A stretch of 64,000 nucleotides of DNA from Burkholderiales bacterium. GTDB taxonomy: Bacteria > Pseudomonadota > Gammaproteobacteria > Burkholderiales > UBA11063. The translations under genes and the position numbers were made by a program. Location of the stretch: the NCBI GenBank assembly GCA_020697255.1, contig JAJFBE010000003.1, positions 62,001 through 126,000 of the forward strand, in the 5' to 3' direction. Shown one piece after another: positions 16,556-26,280 of the stretch. Under the pieces are notes generated by a model. The model saw only the letters and a program-made list of their open reading frames with translations. It did not search any database and was not told where the DNA came from. Position 1 is the first letter of the stretch. Every line of letters starts with the position of its first letter.

Positions 16556-16575
16556 ATTCTTATGCAGACTGGAAT
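16556..16575. repeat. Degenerate dRS3-like 20-bp inverted repeat
   Basis: ATTCTT-N8-TGGAAT in the flank context GTC...CCA shared with the copies at 46203 and 54194. It lies in the 86-bp gap between folP and apt. Confidence 0.4.
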
Positions 16576-16623
16576 CCACTACTGTTATAATTTCGGTATA
16601 TTTTTTAAAAGGTTATATATTTA

Positions 16624-18170
<1,547 letters not shown>

Positions 18171-18181
18171 GAATAAAATAA

Positions 18182-21100
18182 ATGACAGTAAAAGGTTCGA
18201 ATAATACATTAAAGCAATTGGCAATATCATTGCTTAAATTAAAAAACGGTGAAAAATTATACGACAAATATGCAAATAGCTTATCCCAGGATTATTTAGC
18301 AGAATACTCCCCTGATGAGATAGAGCGCGATTTATTGATGTGTGAAGGCTTATCCCATAAGTCACAATATGCAATCCAAATTCGCTTAAATGGTGAACGC
18401 AAAAATATGTGGCAGATAAAATTGCTCAAATTTGGTGATACTGTAAGTTTGTCCCGTGGGTTACCTATTCTTGAAAATTTTGGCGTTAAGCTTCAAGATG
18501 AGCGACCATATGAAATAAAAGTTGATAGTGGTAATACTGTATTTATTTGTGATTTTGGCGTTGAAGTGCCAGCTGAATTTATGGATAAAATCAAAGACAA
18601 AGAGCTATTAGCCAAATTAGAACAGGCAATTGTTGCAGTCTTTGACCGAAAGACAGAGAATGATGGACTAAATCGCTTAGTATTATTCAGTGGGCTAACG
18701 GTACGGGAAGTTGAAATGATGCGCGCAATTACGCATTATATTGTGCAAACAACATTGCCATTTTCAAAAATATATTTAGCGGACACCTTACGTACATATC
18801 CAAAGATTGCATATCATTTATACTCATATTTTAATTTACGTTTTAATATTAAGCTGCATAATGTAGAACAAGCGAAGCAGGTCAGAAAAGAAATAGTTAG
18901 CGAACTAGAAAGTGTGACTAGCCTTGATCACGATCGGATTTTAAAAGCCTATCTGGCTGTTATTGACGCTATGCTTAGGACAAACTACTATCAAACAAGT
19001 GATAAAGAGAATAAAAAATATATTTCATTTAAGCTTGAGTCAGCGAAAATTTCTTTTTTACCGAGGCCGTTGCCTTTATATGAAATATTTGTTTATTCTA
19101 TGCGTTTTGAAGCAATTCATTTACGCGGTGGTAAAGTGGCGCGTGGAGGTCTACGTTGGTCAGATCGACATGAAGATTTTAGAACTGAAGTATTGGGCTT
19201 GGTAAAAGCGCAAATTGTTAAAAATTCAGTTATTATCCCAACTGGTTCAAAAGGTGGGTTTGTTTGCAAAAAGCTGCCCTCAATTGCTGATCGTGAAAGT
19301 TATATGAACGAGGGAATAAATTGCTATAAAAACTTTATTTCTGGTTTATTGGATATAACGGATAATCTGATATCCGGAAAAGTAATTCCGCCTCAAGATG
19401 TAATTCGTTATGATGGAGATGACCCGTATCTGGTCGTGGCTGCGGATAAAGGTACAGCAACTTTTTCGGATTATGCTAATGCAGTTTCTGCCGAATATGG
19501 TTTTTGGCTAGGTGATGCATTTGCTTCGGGTGGGACAGCCGGTTATGACCATAAGAAAATGGGGATTACGGCTAAAGGTGCTTGGGAATCAGCAAAACGC
19601 CATTTTCGTCACTTAGGTATTGATACACAAACACAAGATTTTACTGTGATTGGTATTGGCGACATGGCTGGTGATGTATTTGGTAATGGTATGCTTTTGT
19701 CCAGGCACATTAAATTGGTGGCAGCATTTAACCACCAGCATATTTTTATTGACCCGCATCCAGATCCCAAAGGTTCATATTTAGAGCGTGAAAGATTATT
19801 TAATTTGCAGCGTTCTAGTTGGGCTGATTATGACATTAGTAAAATTTCAGCAGGTGGTGGGGTTTTTGAGCGTTCTGCCAAGTCAGTTCCTTTATCTAAA
19901 GAGGTTAAAAAATGGTTAGGCCTTGAGGTAAACGAAATGACGCCAACTGAATTAATTCACCTAATTTTACAATCCCAGGCCGATATGCTCTATAACGGTG
20001 GTATTGGTACCTATATTAAAGCCGAATCTGAATCACATGAGATTGTTAAAGACAAAGCGAATGATGGGCTTCGGGTAAATGGTAATGAATTAAAAGTAAA
20101 AGTTGTTGTAGAGGGTGGCAACTTAGGCTCTACACAGCTGGGTCGCATTGAGTATGCCAAAGCCGGTGGTTTAATCTGGACTGATGCAATTGATAATTCA
20201 GCAGGAGTTGATTGTTCGGATCATGAAGTAAATATTAAAATCCTCTTTGCCGCAATTATGCAAAAAACAAAAATGAGCTTGGAAGAACGTAATCAAATAT
20301 TAGCGCAGATGACAGATGACGTGGCGCATTTAGTTTTACGGGATAATTATTTACAGACCGAAATTTTGAGTTACGCGACTACTCGGGCAGCTGAGCTGTT
20401 TTCAATTAATATGAATTTTGTTGATAAATTAGAAAAACGTGGAGATTTAGACAGGGGGGTAGAATTTTTACCAGGTTATGTGGAAGTAACTGACAGGCAA
20501 AAGGCTGGTCTTGGGTTAACCCCTCCTGAGCTAGCTGTACTCTTGGCCTATTCTAAGATAGTTTTGGATCGTGAAATTTTAAGTTCTGATTTAGTAAATG
20601 ACAAGATGTTTAATGGTTTGCTTTTGGGTTATTTTCCAAAGCTATTACAGGAAAAATATCCTAAATATATTACAGATCACTATTTACGTAAAGAAATTAT
20701 TGCCAACCAGCTGGCTAACTTAATCGTAAACCGCATTGGTATTACATTTGTCTTACGTTTTCAGGATGAATTTAGGACTACCGTTTGTCATATCGCCAGA
20801 GCTTTTTGGGCTGTATACCAGATAATGGATGCTGAAAAAATATTTGCAAGCATTGAAGCATTAGACAACAAGATATCAGCAAAAGTACAGGTAGAGTTAC
20901 TAATCCGGCTTAAAAAGGCTTTGGAGCGTATGATACGTTGGGTGCTCAGGCGTTATAAAGATGAAGATAACGTCTTTGAAAAATTAATTTGTTATAAACA
21001 GGAAGTAGCACATTTACTAAGTATTTTACCGGATATAGTACGCTCAAAAGATTATCCGGAGGTATCTCAATTAGAAAATGACTTTACTATTGCCGGTGTA

Positions 21101-21532
21101 CCATCAGAACTTGTAACATTTATTTCACGCAGCAATCATGTACCGCAAGTGTTAGATATAATAATTCATACGCATGAATCAAAACATAAATTAGATGCAG
21201 TTGCACGCAACTATTTTTATATCGGCCGTGAGTTAGGAATTGACTGGTTACGTAAAAATTTAATTGCCTTACCTGAAAATAATAAATGGCAGGCATTATC
21301 CCGTTCTGCATTGCTATCAGATGGATATTTTGTGTATAGTGCATTACTTAAAGCAGCGCTTAATTCAACGGCTGGTGATGATGATAAATTTGCCAAAACG
21401 TGGATGAAAAAAGAAGCTCACAGAATTGCTTTAGTTAAAGAAATGTTTGATGAACTAAAAAGCTATAAAACGCTGGATCTGGCTATGCTCTCCGCCGTAG
21501 TCCGCGAGCTGGGCAATATCTTACTGACATAG
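18182..21532 (+). CDS. NAD-specific glutamate dehydrogenase, short large-type
   Basis: A 1116-residue protein with the catalytic half of the bacterial large NAD-GDH family: HLRGGKVARGGLRWSDR, VPTGSKGGF-like IPTGSKGGFVCKK, GDMAGDVFGNGMLLS and NLGSTQLGRIEYAKAGG. It deaminates glutamate to 2-oxoglutarate. Typical members (about 1,600 residues, L_180 class) have a much longer N-terminal regulatory part; here only ~290 residues precede the catalytic block. A clear ATG and open frame suggest a genuinely short form, not a broken gene. The duplicated rlmD end lies just downstream. Confidence 0.9.
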   Translation: MTVKGSNNTLKQLAISLLKLKNGEKLYDKYANSLSQDYLAEYSPDEIERDLLMCEGLSHKSQYAIQIRLNGERKNMWQIKLLKFGDTVSLSRGLPILENFGVKLQDERPYEIKVDSGNTVFICDFGVEVPAEFMDKIKDKELLAKLEQAIVAVFDRKTENDGLNRLVLFSGLTVREVEMMRAITHYIVQTTLPFSKIYLADTLRTYPKIAYHLYSYFNLRFNIKLHNVEQAKQVRKEIVSELESVTSLDHDRILKAYLAVIDAMLRTNYYQTSDKENKKYISFKLESAKISFLPRPLPLYEIFVYSMRFEAIHLRGGKVARGGLRWSDRHEDFRTEVLGLVKAQIVKNSVIIPTGSKGGFVCKKLPSIADRESYMNEGINCYKNFISGLLDITDNLISGKVIPPQDVIRYDGDDPYLVVAADKGTATFSDYANAVSAEYGFWLGDAFASGGTAGYDHKKMGITAKGAWESAKRHFRHLGIDTQTQDFTVIGIGDMAGDVFGNGMLLSRHIKLVAAFNHQHIFIDPHPDPKGSYLERERLFNLQRSSWADYDISKISAGGGVFERSAKSVPLSKEVKKWLGLEVNEMTPTELIHLILQSQADMLYNGGIGTYIKAESESHEIVKDKANDGLRVNGNELKVKVVVEGGNLGSTQLGRIEYAKAGGLIWTDAIDNSAGVDCSDHEVNIKILFAAIMQKTKMSLEERNQILAQMTDDVAHLVLRDNYLQTEILSYATTRAAELFSINMNFVDKLEKRGDLDRGVEFLPGYVEVTDRQKAGLGLTPPELAVLLAYSKIVLDREILSSDLVNDKMFNGLLLGYFPKLLQEKYPKYITDHYLRKEIIANQLANLIVNRIGITFVLRFQDEFRTTVCHIARAFWAVYQIMDAEKIFASIEALDNKISAKVQVELLIRLKKALERMIRWVLRRYKDEDNVFEKLICYKQEVAHLLSILPDIVRSKDYPEVSQLENDFTIAGVPSELVTFISRSNHVPQVLDIIIHTHESKHKLDAVARNYFYIGRELGIDWLRKNLIALPENNKWQALSRSALLSDGYFVYSALLKAALNSTAGDDDKFAKTWMKKEAHRIALVKEMFDELKSYKTLDLAMLSAVVRELGNILLT

Positions 21533-21535
21533 CTA

Positions 21536-21570
21536 ATTCCCGCGCACATACATGTGTGGCCGGCGGGAAT
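21536..21570. repeat. dRS3-like inverted repeat, likely also the gdh terminator
   Basis: ATTCCCGC and GCGGGAAT arms around an inner CACATACATGTGTG palindrome, 3 bp after the gdh stop and 6 bp before the rlmD fragment. There is no T-run. Confidence 0.5.
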
Positions 21571-21575
21571 CTACA

Positions 21576-21714
21576 TTTATTTCTCAAACACAGCGATTGA
21601 CTCAATATGCGAAGTATGCGGGAACATGTTTATAACTCCTGCATTTTTTAACGTATAACCATGCACATTCACCAAAATTCCGGCATCTCGGGCTAAGGTT
21701 GCCGGGTTGCATGA
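21576..21714 (-). pseudogene. Displaced 3' end of rlmD (last ~45 codons)
   Basis: Reading the minus strand gives [20 protein letters not shown] to the end IESIAVFEK and a stop. This is the same C-terminus as the intact rlmD at 26143, with two conservative changes (I for V, K for R). At DNA level about 10 of 139 positions differ, mostly synonymous. There is no upstream coding part and no start. It lies where the rlmD 3' end would sit if gdh and rlmD were once direct convergent neighbours. Confidence 0.92.
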
Positions 21715-21726
21715 ATGAATATTCAT
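21715..21726. repeat. Perfect 12-bp palindrome at the left island junction
   Basis: ATGAATATTCAT starts at the first base after the rlmD homology ends. It may be part of a recombination site; a chance palindrome is possible in such AT-rich DNA. The rest of 21727-21777 shows nothing further. Confidence 0.35.
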
Positions 21727-21777
21727 GAGTAATTCTAAATCATCAACCCCTCAATTAATAGTAAATATTTTATCTAT

Positions 21778-22125
21778 TCAGGACCACGATAAAGAAAACA
21801 TAGTGATGGGTGTATCATTTTCATTAATTATTTGATGAAATTGATATTTATTAACCAACATAATTTCATTTTTTGTCAGTGTATAAATATGCTTTTTATC
21901 TAATTGAATTTTAGCTTTACCGTCTAAACAAATGAAAATTTCTCTATCTATGTGATTATGCTCGGTTGTAGTTTCACCTGCTTTTAATATAAAATGTGCT
22001 AGTTCAAAAGGTGCATTAATAAAATCAAACATCTTACTTAATCGAGAGACAGTAGCATTATATTCTGTGGCGGAATAGTTAGCAAATTTTTTTTCATAGG
22101 CACCCTCATTATTTATTATTATAAT
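21778..22125 (-). CDS. Small cupin-domain protein, start codon unclear
   Basis: The certain part starts at an ATG at 22032 (84 residues, MFDFINAPFELAHFILKAGE). It contains a single cupin barrel: HFILKAGETTTEHNHIDREI with two His and a Glu for a metal, then FICLDGKAKI and a late FHQII. The frame is open and protein-like for 31 more codons (EGAYEKKFANYSATEYNATV...) back to the SDR stop, but offers no ATG, GTG or TTG. ATT directly after that TAA is the only reasonable extended start. A separate ATG at 22096 with GAGGGTG is in another frame. Function unknown; it is co-oriented with the SDR. Confidence 0.6.
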   Translation of the reverse strand: MIIINNEGAYEKKFANYSATEYNATVSRLSKMFDFINAPFELAHFILKAGETTTEHNHIDREIFICLDGKAKIQLDKKHIYTLTKNEIMLVNKYQFHQIINENDTPITMFSLSWS

Positions 22126-22812
22126 TTACCATTTCAATTTTTGCCCTTCGAAGGTGTAGAAAACTCCGGTTTCAATTTCATGTGTATTATTAATTAGCTT
22201 AAAAATAGAATTAGCGCTTTTATTAGGGCAAATCTTCGCATTTTTACCTCCCATTTTTGTTTTTATCCATCCAGGGTGTATCGCAATAACTTTCACATTT
22301 TTATCACTTAGATCATGTGCCATTATTTTGGTAAGCATATTAGCTGCTGCTTTACTAGCTCTATATCCATAAAAACCAGTGCCTGAGTAGCTATCAAAAC
22401 TGCCCATTCTTCCACTAATTACTACAATGGTTTTATTAGAACCTAGAATAATATTATTTATTAATTTTTGTGTTATTAAAAGTGGTGCTATAGCGTTAGT
22501 ACAATACATCTCAAGCATATCTTCTGTTGAGACTATTTCAAGGTTATCTTCTTTAAATATGCCAGCATTATTAATTATAATATCTATGGGAAGTGAAGCA
22601 AGTTCCTGACTAATATTTGAAATATCTTCACTCTTTTGCACATCTAAACTTAAAAGTCTAATATTTGCTAATTGTAGCCTTGAATCTACACTATTTACAT
22701 TTCTAACCCCGGCAATAACATTCCAGCAGTTTGCAGAAAATACTGTTGCCAGTTCTAAACCTAAACCTTGGCTGCAACCAGTGATGAGCACCGTTTTTTT
22801 ATGGTTATTCAA
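22126..22812 (-). CDS. Short-chain dehydrogenase/reductase (island)
   Basis: A 228-residue SDR with VLITGCSQGLGLEL (cofactor motif TGxxxGxG), IINNAGIF, a catalytic Ser in VVISGRMGS, and Y/K in FYGYRASKAAAN. I prefer the TTG at 22810-22812, since AAGGA precedes it by 5 nt and the resulting MNNHKKTVLITG suits the family; an ATG at 22851 would add 13 residues overlapping the upstream frame. The C-terminus GVFYTFEGQKLKW resembles carbonyl-reductase/CsgA-like SDRs. Substrate unknown. Confidence 0.8.
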   Translation of the reverse strand: MNNHKKTVLITGCSQGLGLELATVFSANCWNVIAGVRNVNSVDSRLQLANIRLLSLDVQKSEDISNISQELASLPIDIIINNAGIFKEDNLEIVSTEDMLEMYCTNAIAPLLITQKLINNIILGSNKTIVVISGRMGSFDSYSGTGFYGYRASKAAANMLTKIMAHDLSDKNVKVIAIHPGWIKTKMGGKNAKICPNKSANSIFKLINNTHEIETGVFYTFEGQKLKW

Positions 22813-22813
22813 A

Positions 22814-24293
22814 TTATTCCTTCTTTTTACCAATATTTGTGCTATGATCAATATTCAACGTTGTCCAATTCTTAAAATGCAACTTCGTACTGATTTCATC
22901 TACAATGGTTGGCATGATTGGTTTTACCATAAAAAATATTGTTGCTATGGCTAATGAGCTTATACTAGTGGTCTTTCGAGCTATAGTTTTATCTATTACA
23001 TCAGAAACTATTTTAAATATTTGCATATAATTAAGATTTGATATAGAAAGTTTATATGTTTTAATTGATCTTGCAATTGGGTGAGCTCATCTATATACAA
23101 TTCTTCAACAAATTCTACCTTAAAATTTAATAGTTTATCGATGAAATTATTAACTTTTAAATTTAGGTTATCTAGCTCCTCGATACTAAAATCGCTGTTA
23201 TTAGCAAAATATGGTGAAATCACAGCAGTGCTATATAACCTAACAACATCAATGTGATATTTTTTTGTCAATTCTTCAAGAAATATTGTGTGGCCTCTGC
23301 TGGAAGAAAATTTTTTGCCGGATAGTTTAATAAATCTTTGAATTGACATTTTATATATTATGTTATTTACACCAATCCCTAATAAGATAGCAGAAACCGC
23401 TAATGCATAATAAAATTCAGTATCCTGACCCATAAAAACCACGATATTAGAATTTGTTTCGTTTAAGAATGTAATTATTTCCTTAAGGTTTTTCTTATAT
23501 ATTGATTTTAGACCGGTAAATAAAGACCAGATAGCTTCAAACCATATAGCAATAGGATAAGCATTACCGTTATTTATTGTAATGCTAATCCCTTTATGAT
23601 AATTACATGATACTACAATATCTTCTATTTCCTCCCTACTCAAATATTCCAAATATTTGGACTTAAGCCTGTTATCCCAACTACTTGCTTCAATTAATTT
23701 AATTAATTGAGATTTTATTTTAAGTAAATTTAGGGTTAACGCCTTTGTTTTCTTAAGAATTGATGTCGTGGAGCAAGTCTTGTGTGATGGTTGTAATAGT
23801 TTCAAATTAAATATCGGAGTACTGCAATTTTCACAAATGCCACCATCACATCCATATCCACAGTTTGCACAAATACCATCTATTCTTGTATCACAGATAA
23901 ATTCATTACAGTTTGTACAATAAATCTGGCTAATATCTTTCTATCAATGTACTATTGTCTATGAGCACGCTCATAATTTCTTTGACGGTTTCAATGTGTT
24001 CATTTGAACATGTTCTCACATATGCATCACAATTAACTTGGGCTAATTCGAGTGATTTAAGAATTTTATTTGCATATAATTCCTGAGCATCCTCAAACGT
24101 TATCTGGCTAAGTTCAGCTTTCCTTTCAGTATATGTATTATTTTGATCTGCGCCACAGATGGTGAGTTTTATGCCCATTTAGTGCTTGGTGCTTAGCATA
24201 GATATCACCTAAAATATAAACGCCAGTTAGATGCCCCATGTGCAAATCGGAGTTAGTACATGGGGGTGGTAAAGTTACAATATAATTATTCAT
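22814..24293 (-). pseudogene. Frameshifted methionyl-tRNA-synthetase-like gene
   Basis: Conceptual reading starts at the ATG at 24291-24293 (MNNYIVTLPPPCTNSDLHMG). It shows the class I HIGH motif as HMGH, then ICGADQNNTYTERKA. A MetRS-like zinc knuckle follows (CTNCNEF ... CANCGYGCDGGICENC), then the KMSKS loop as KFSSSRG, and an anticodon-binding-like C-terminus (KPIMPTIVDEISTKLHF). Three frame changes break it: near 24150-24180, near 23930-23940 and at 23008-23026. Motif content in three frames of one gene makes chance unlikely. It is shorter than housekeeping MetRS, so it was probably a paralogue for tRNA-dependent biosynthesis or inhibitor resistance (inference). Confidence 0.8.
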
Positions 24294-25479
24294 TTCGTGC
24301 CTCTATAAGATTTATTCTTCCGCCAAATATAAAAATAACTAGTAATGTAATTGCACTACTAAATAGCATGGTAAATGGAAATCGTTGCGTAACCCCTATA
24401 CTAAGTGCAGATAATAAAGAAAATAGTATTCCTGGTGTGACTAATGTAACCAATCCAATAAATCCACTGACTAAACCAGAATCACTTGGGAATAGTTGAA
24501 GGCATTTAGATAAATTAAACGGTAACATAGCTCCGCAGATAAACATTATGATTGTAGTAAATGATAAAAATAAGAATTTATTATTTATTAAGAACATATT
24601 TGATATGTAGGCAATCATTGCTATAATGAGAATAATTATTGGTATAGAATATGCTGATTTCAGATTAGATAGTTTCGATGATAGCTGAGTCCCAAATAAA
24701 TATATAAAACTAACACATAAGAATAATAATCCGTTTCCAATTGGAGTAAAATGGTAAACTCCTTGAATTAAATATGGAGTTTGTAGAATAAATGTAAGCA
24801 ATCCAAGAATAGCTAAATTTATATAAGTTAGGTGTATTATAAATGCATTATGTTTAAAGAGCAATAAATATTTATTAATAATATTTTTAGGTACCAGAGT
24901 GTTTCTAACTTCAATGGTTTCTGGTAAAAAGAGAAGCACAGTAATATAGATAATGAGTGACATAACACCTAAAGTATAAAAACACCACTTCCACCCTAAA
25001 AACGATTGTATAACCCCTCCTAATAGTGGAGCTAGTATTGGGCTTAGCCCCCACACAATTGTAATGAGCGATACTGCTTTTACCAATTTCTCTGCCTTAA
25101 ATAAATCAGAAGCAATTGATTTAACTGTTACACTCACAGCTGCTATTGAAAAACCCTGAATTAAGCGCATAGCTGCAATGAGGAATATAGTTTTACAAAA
25201 TGGAATATATAGTGTAGCGACAATATAAAATGGTAAGGTTATTACTAATAATCTCTTTCGACCCACTATGTCACAAAACAAACCATGTAAAAGCTGACCA
25301 ACGCCATAGGCTATTAAAAATGAAGTAGTTATTACGCCAATTGAATTATATGAAACTTTAAAATATTGAGCTATAATTGGCAATGAAGTTGAATAAAAAT
25401 CAATTGAAATCTGTCCTAAAGGCGCCATTGCTACTAATACTATAAAAATTATGCTGTGAATTTTATTGCTATTAATAAT
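24286..25479 (-). CDS. MFS transporter, Bcr/CflA drug-efflux type, probable ATT start
   Basis: About 397 residues with twelve hydrophobic segments. Motif A is FCDIVGRKRLLV after TM2, and RLIQGFSIAAVSVTVKSI matches the Bcr/CflA signature. The first ATG (25428, MAPLGQISIDFYS) falls inside TM1. The frame continues 17 codons upstream (IINSNKIHSIIFIVLVA), completing TM1, with AGGGAG before it but only ATC/ATT codons to start on. ATT at 25477-25479 overlaps the stop of the preceding 72-codon gene. Either ATT initiates or the start was lost. Its 3' end overlaps the MetRS-like start by 8 nt. Confidence 0.75.
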   Translation of the reverse strand: MINSNKIHSIIFIVLVAMAPLGQISIDFYSTSLPIIAQYFKVSYNSIGVITTSFLIAYGVGQLLHGLFCDIVGRKRLLVITLPFYIVATLYIPFCKTIFLIAAMRLIQGFSIAAVSVTVKSIASDLFKAEKLVKAVSLITIVWGLSPILAPLLGGVIQSFLGWKWCFYTLGVMSLIIYITVLLFLPETIEVRNTLVPKNIINKYLLLFKHNAFIIHLTYINLAILGLLTFILQTPYLIQGVYHFTPIGNGLLFLCVSFIYLFGTQLSSKLSNLKSAYSIPIIILIIAMIAYISNMFLINNKFLFLSFTTIIMFICGAMLPFNLSKCLQLFPSDSGLVSGFIGLVTLVTPGILFSLLSALSIGVTQRFPFTMLFSSAITLLVIFIFGGRINLIEARNE

Positions 25480-25690
25480 GATCTCCCTGTATTAAATGAG
25501 GTAAAACTGAAATAAGTGGGCCTGTAATATCTACATCTTTGTATAATTCTGAAAAATCGCTTGCTGATTCTTTAATACAATTTATCATGGTAATATGAAT
25601 GTTTCCTACATTATCCAATTTACTATCGGTGGCATTTATACTATTTACACCTGAATTTTGTGTATTTGTACTCATCTCAAACAAACCCAT
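25472..25690 (-). CDS. Small island protein B, paralogous motif with A
   Basis: A 72-residue soluble protein. Residues ~12-36 (SGVNSINATDSKLDNVGN) repeat the motif of the upstream 69-residue protein (SGNNSINVINGKLNNVGN). The alternating N, S, I, V pattern resembles a short beta-solenoid rung. AAAGG lies 8 nt before the ATG. It begins 3 nt after the stop of protein A and its stop overlaps the MFS start. Function unknown. Confidence 0.6.
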   Translation of the reverse strand: MGLFEMSTNTQNSGVNSINATDSKLDNVGNIHITMINCIKESASDFSELYKDVDITGPLISVLPHLIQGDHY

Positions 25691-25693
25691 TCT

Positions 25694-25903
25694 TTAACCT
25701 TTTATCTTTGTAGTAGTATTTCCGACATTATTTAACTTACCATTAATTACGTTTATAGAATTATTTCCGCTAATCTGTTTATTTTTAGTTGAGGGTTTAT
25801 TTTTAGCAAAAAAAAATGATACTAATAGTCCCAATATACCTAAAACTAAGGTTATTAAACCGGCATTATTCTCAGCCCATGACCAAACTGCATTTGCATG
25901 CAT
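25694..25903 (-). CDS. Small island membrane protein A
   Basis: A 69-residue protein with one transmembrane helix (GLITLVLGILGLLVSFFFA, about 15-33), a Lys-rich linker, and a C-terminal SGNNSINVINGKLNNVGN motif shared with protein B. It would be anchored in the membrane with the motif on the basic, probably cytoplasmic, side. First gene of the island transcript. I do not recognise the family. Confidence 0.6.
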   Translation of the reverse strand: MHANAVWSWAENNAGLITLVLGILGLLVSFFFAKNKPSTKNKQISGNNSINVINGKLNNVGNTTTKIKG

Positions 25904-26141
25904 TGCAGTATCCCTATTAATAAAAACGATTGAAGTTGATAACGATGATTCTTATATGGAATAATAATCTGCTTAAATGTATTATAAGTGCGGTCAATAT
26001 TCAAATTTTCAAGTTTTAATAGTATATAAACTTAAAATAATTTGGTTATTTGTACTATGTTTTGAAGTGACTAAATTTGCTAAACGCGGTTTATTGGTCA
26101 CGTGAAAATAAGAAGAATGGCTACTTATGAGCAGGACTAAT
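25904..26141. other. Intergenic stretch at the right end of the island
   Basis: 238 bp between protein A and the rlmD stop. It is very AT-rich and presumably carries the island promoter on the minus strand. I see no tRNA, integrase remnant or convincing -35/-10 pair. Confidence 0.4.
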
Positions 26142-26280
26142 TTTATCTCTCAAACACAGCGATTGATTCAATATGCGAAGTATGCGGGAACATGTTTATA
26201 ACTCCTGCATTTTTTAACGTATAACCATGTACATTCACTAAGACCCCGGCATCCCGGGCTAAAGTTGCCGGGTTACATGA
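26142..26280. repeat. Right copy of the 139-bp rlmD direct repeat
   Basis: The 3' terminal part of intact rlmD, matching 21576-21714 at roughly 93 percent by hand count. Confidence 0.9.

Larger units (their letters stand above)
21715..26280. mobile_element. Candidate genomic island inserted at the 3' end of rlmD
   Basis: The 139-bp direct repeat (21576-21714 and 26142-26280) brackets about 4.6 kb of AT-richer DNA. It contains a cupin, an SDR, a decayed MetRS-like gene, a drug exporter and two small paralogues, all on the minus strand. The intact rlmD has the right copy and the orphan left copy sits next to gdh. That is the geometry left by site-specific insertion into a gene end, or by homologous import of a cassette following rlmD. 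No integrase is present, so it would be a remnant or non-autonomous. The rum/rlmD 3' end is a known ICE target in streptococci. Confidence 0.6.

Noticed and set aside
22096-22098. ATG with GAGGGTG upstream as the cupin start
   Set aside because: It opens another frame (MKKNLLTIPPQ...) that stops after 19 codons before reaching the cupin.
21715-26141. Integrase, transposase or phage genes in the island
   Set aside because: None can be read in any frame, so the element is called only from its flanking repeat and cargo.
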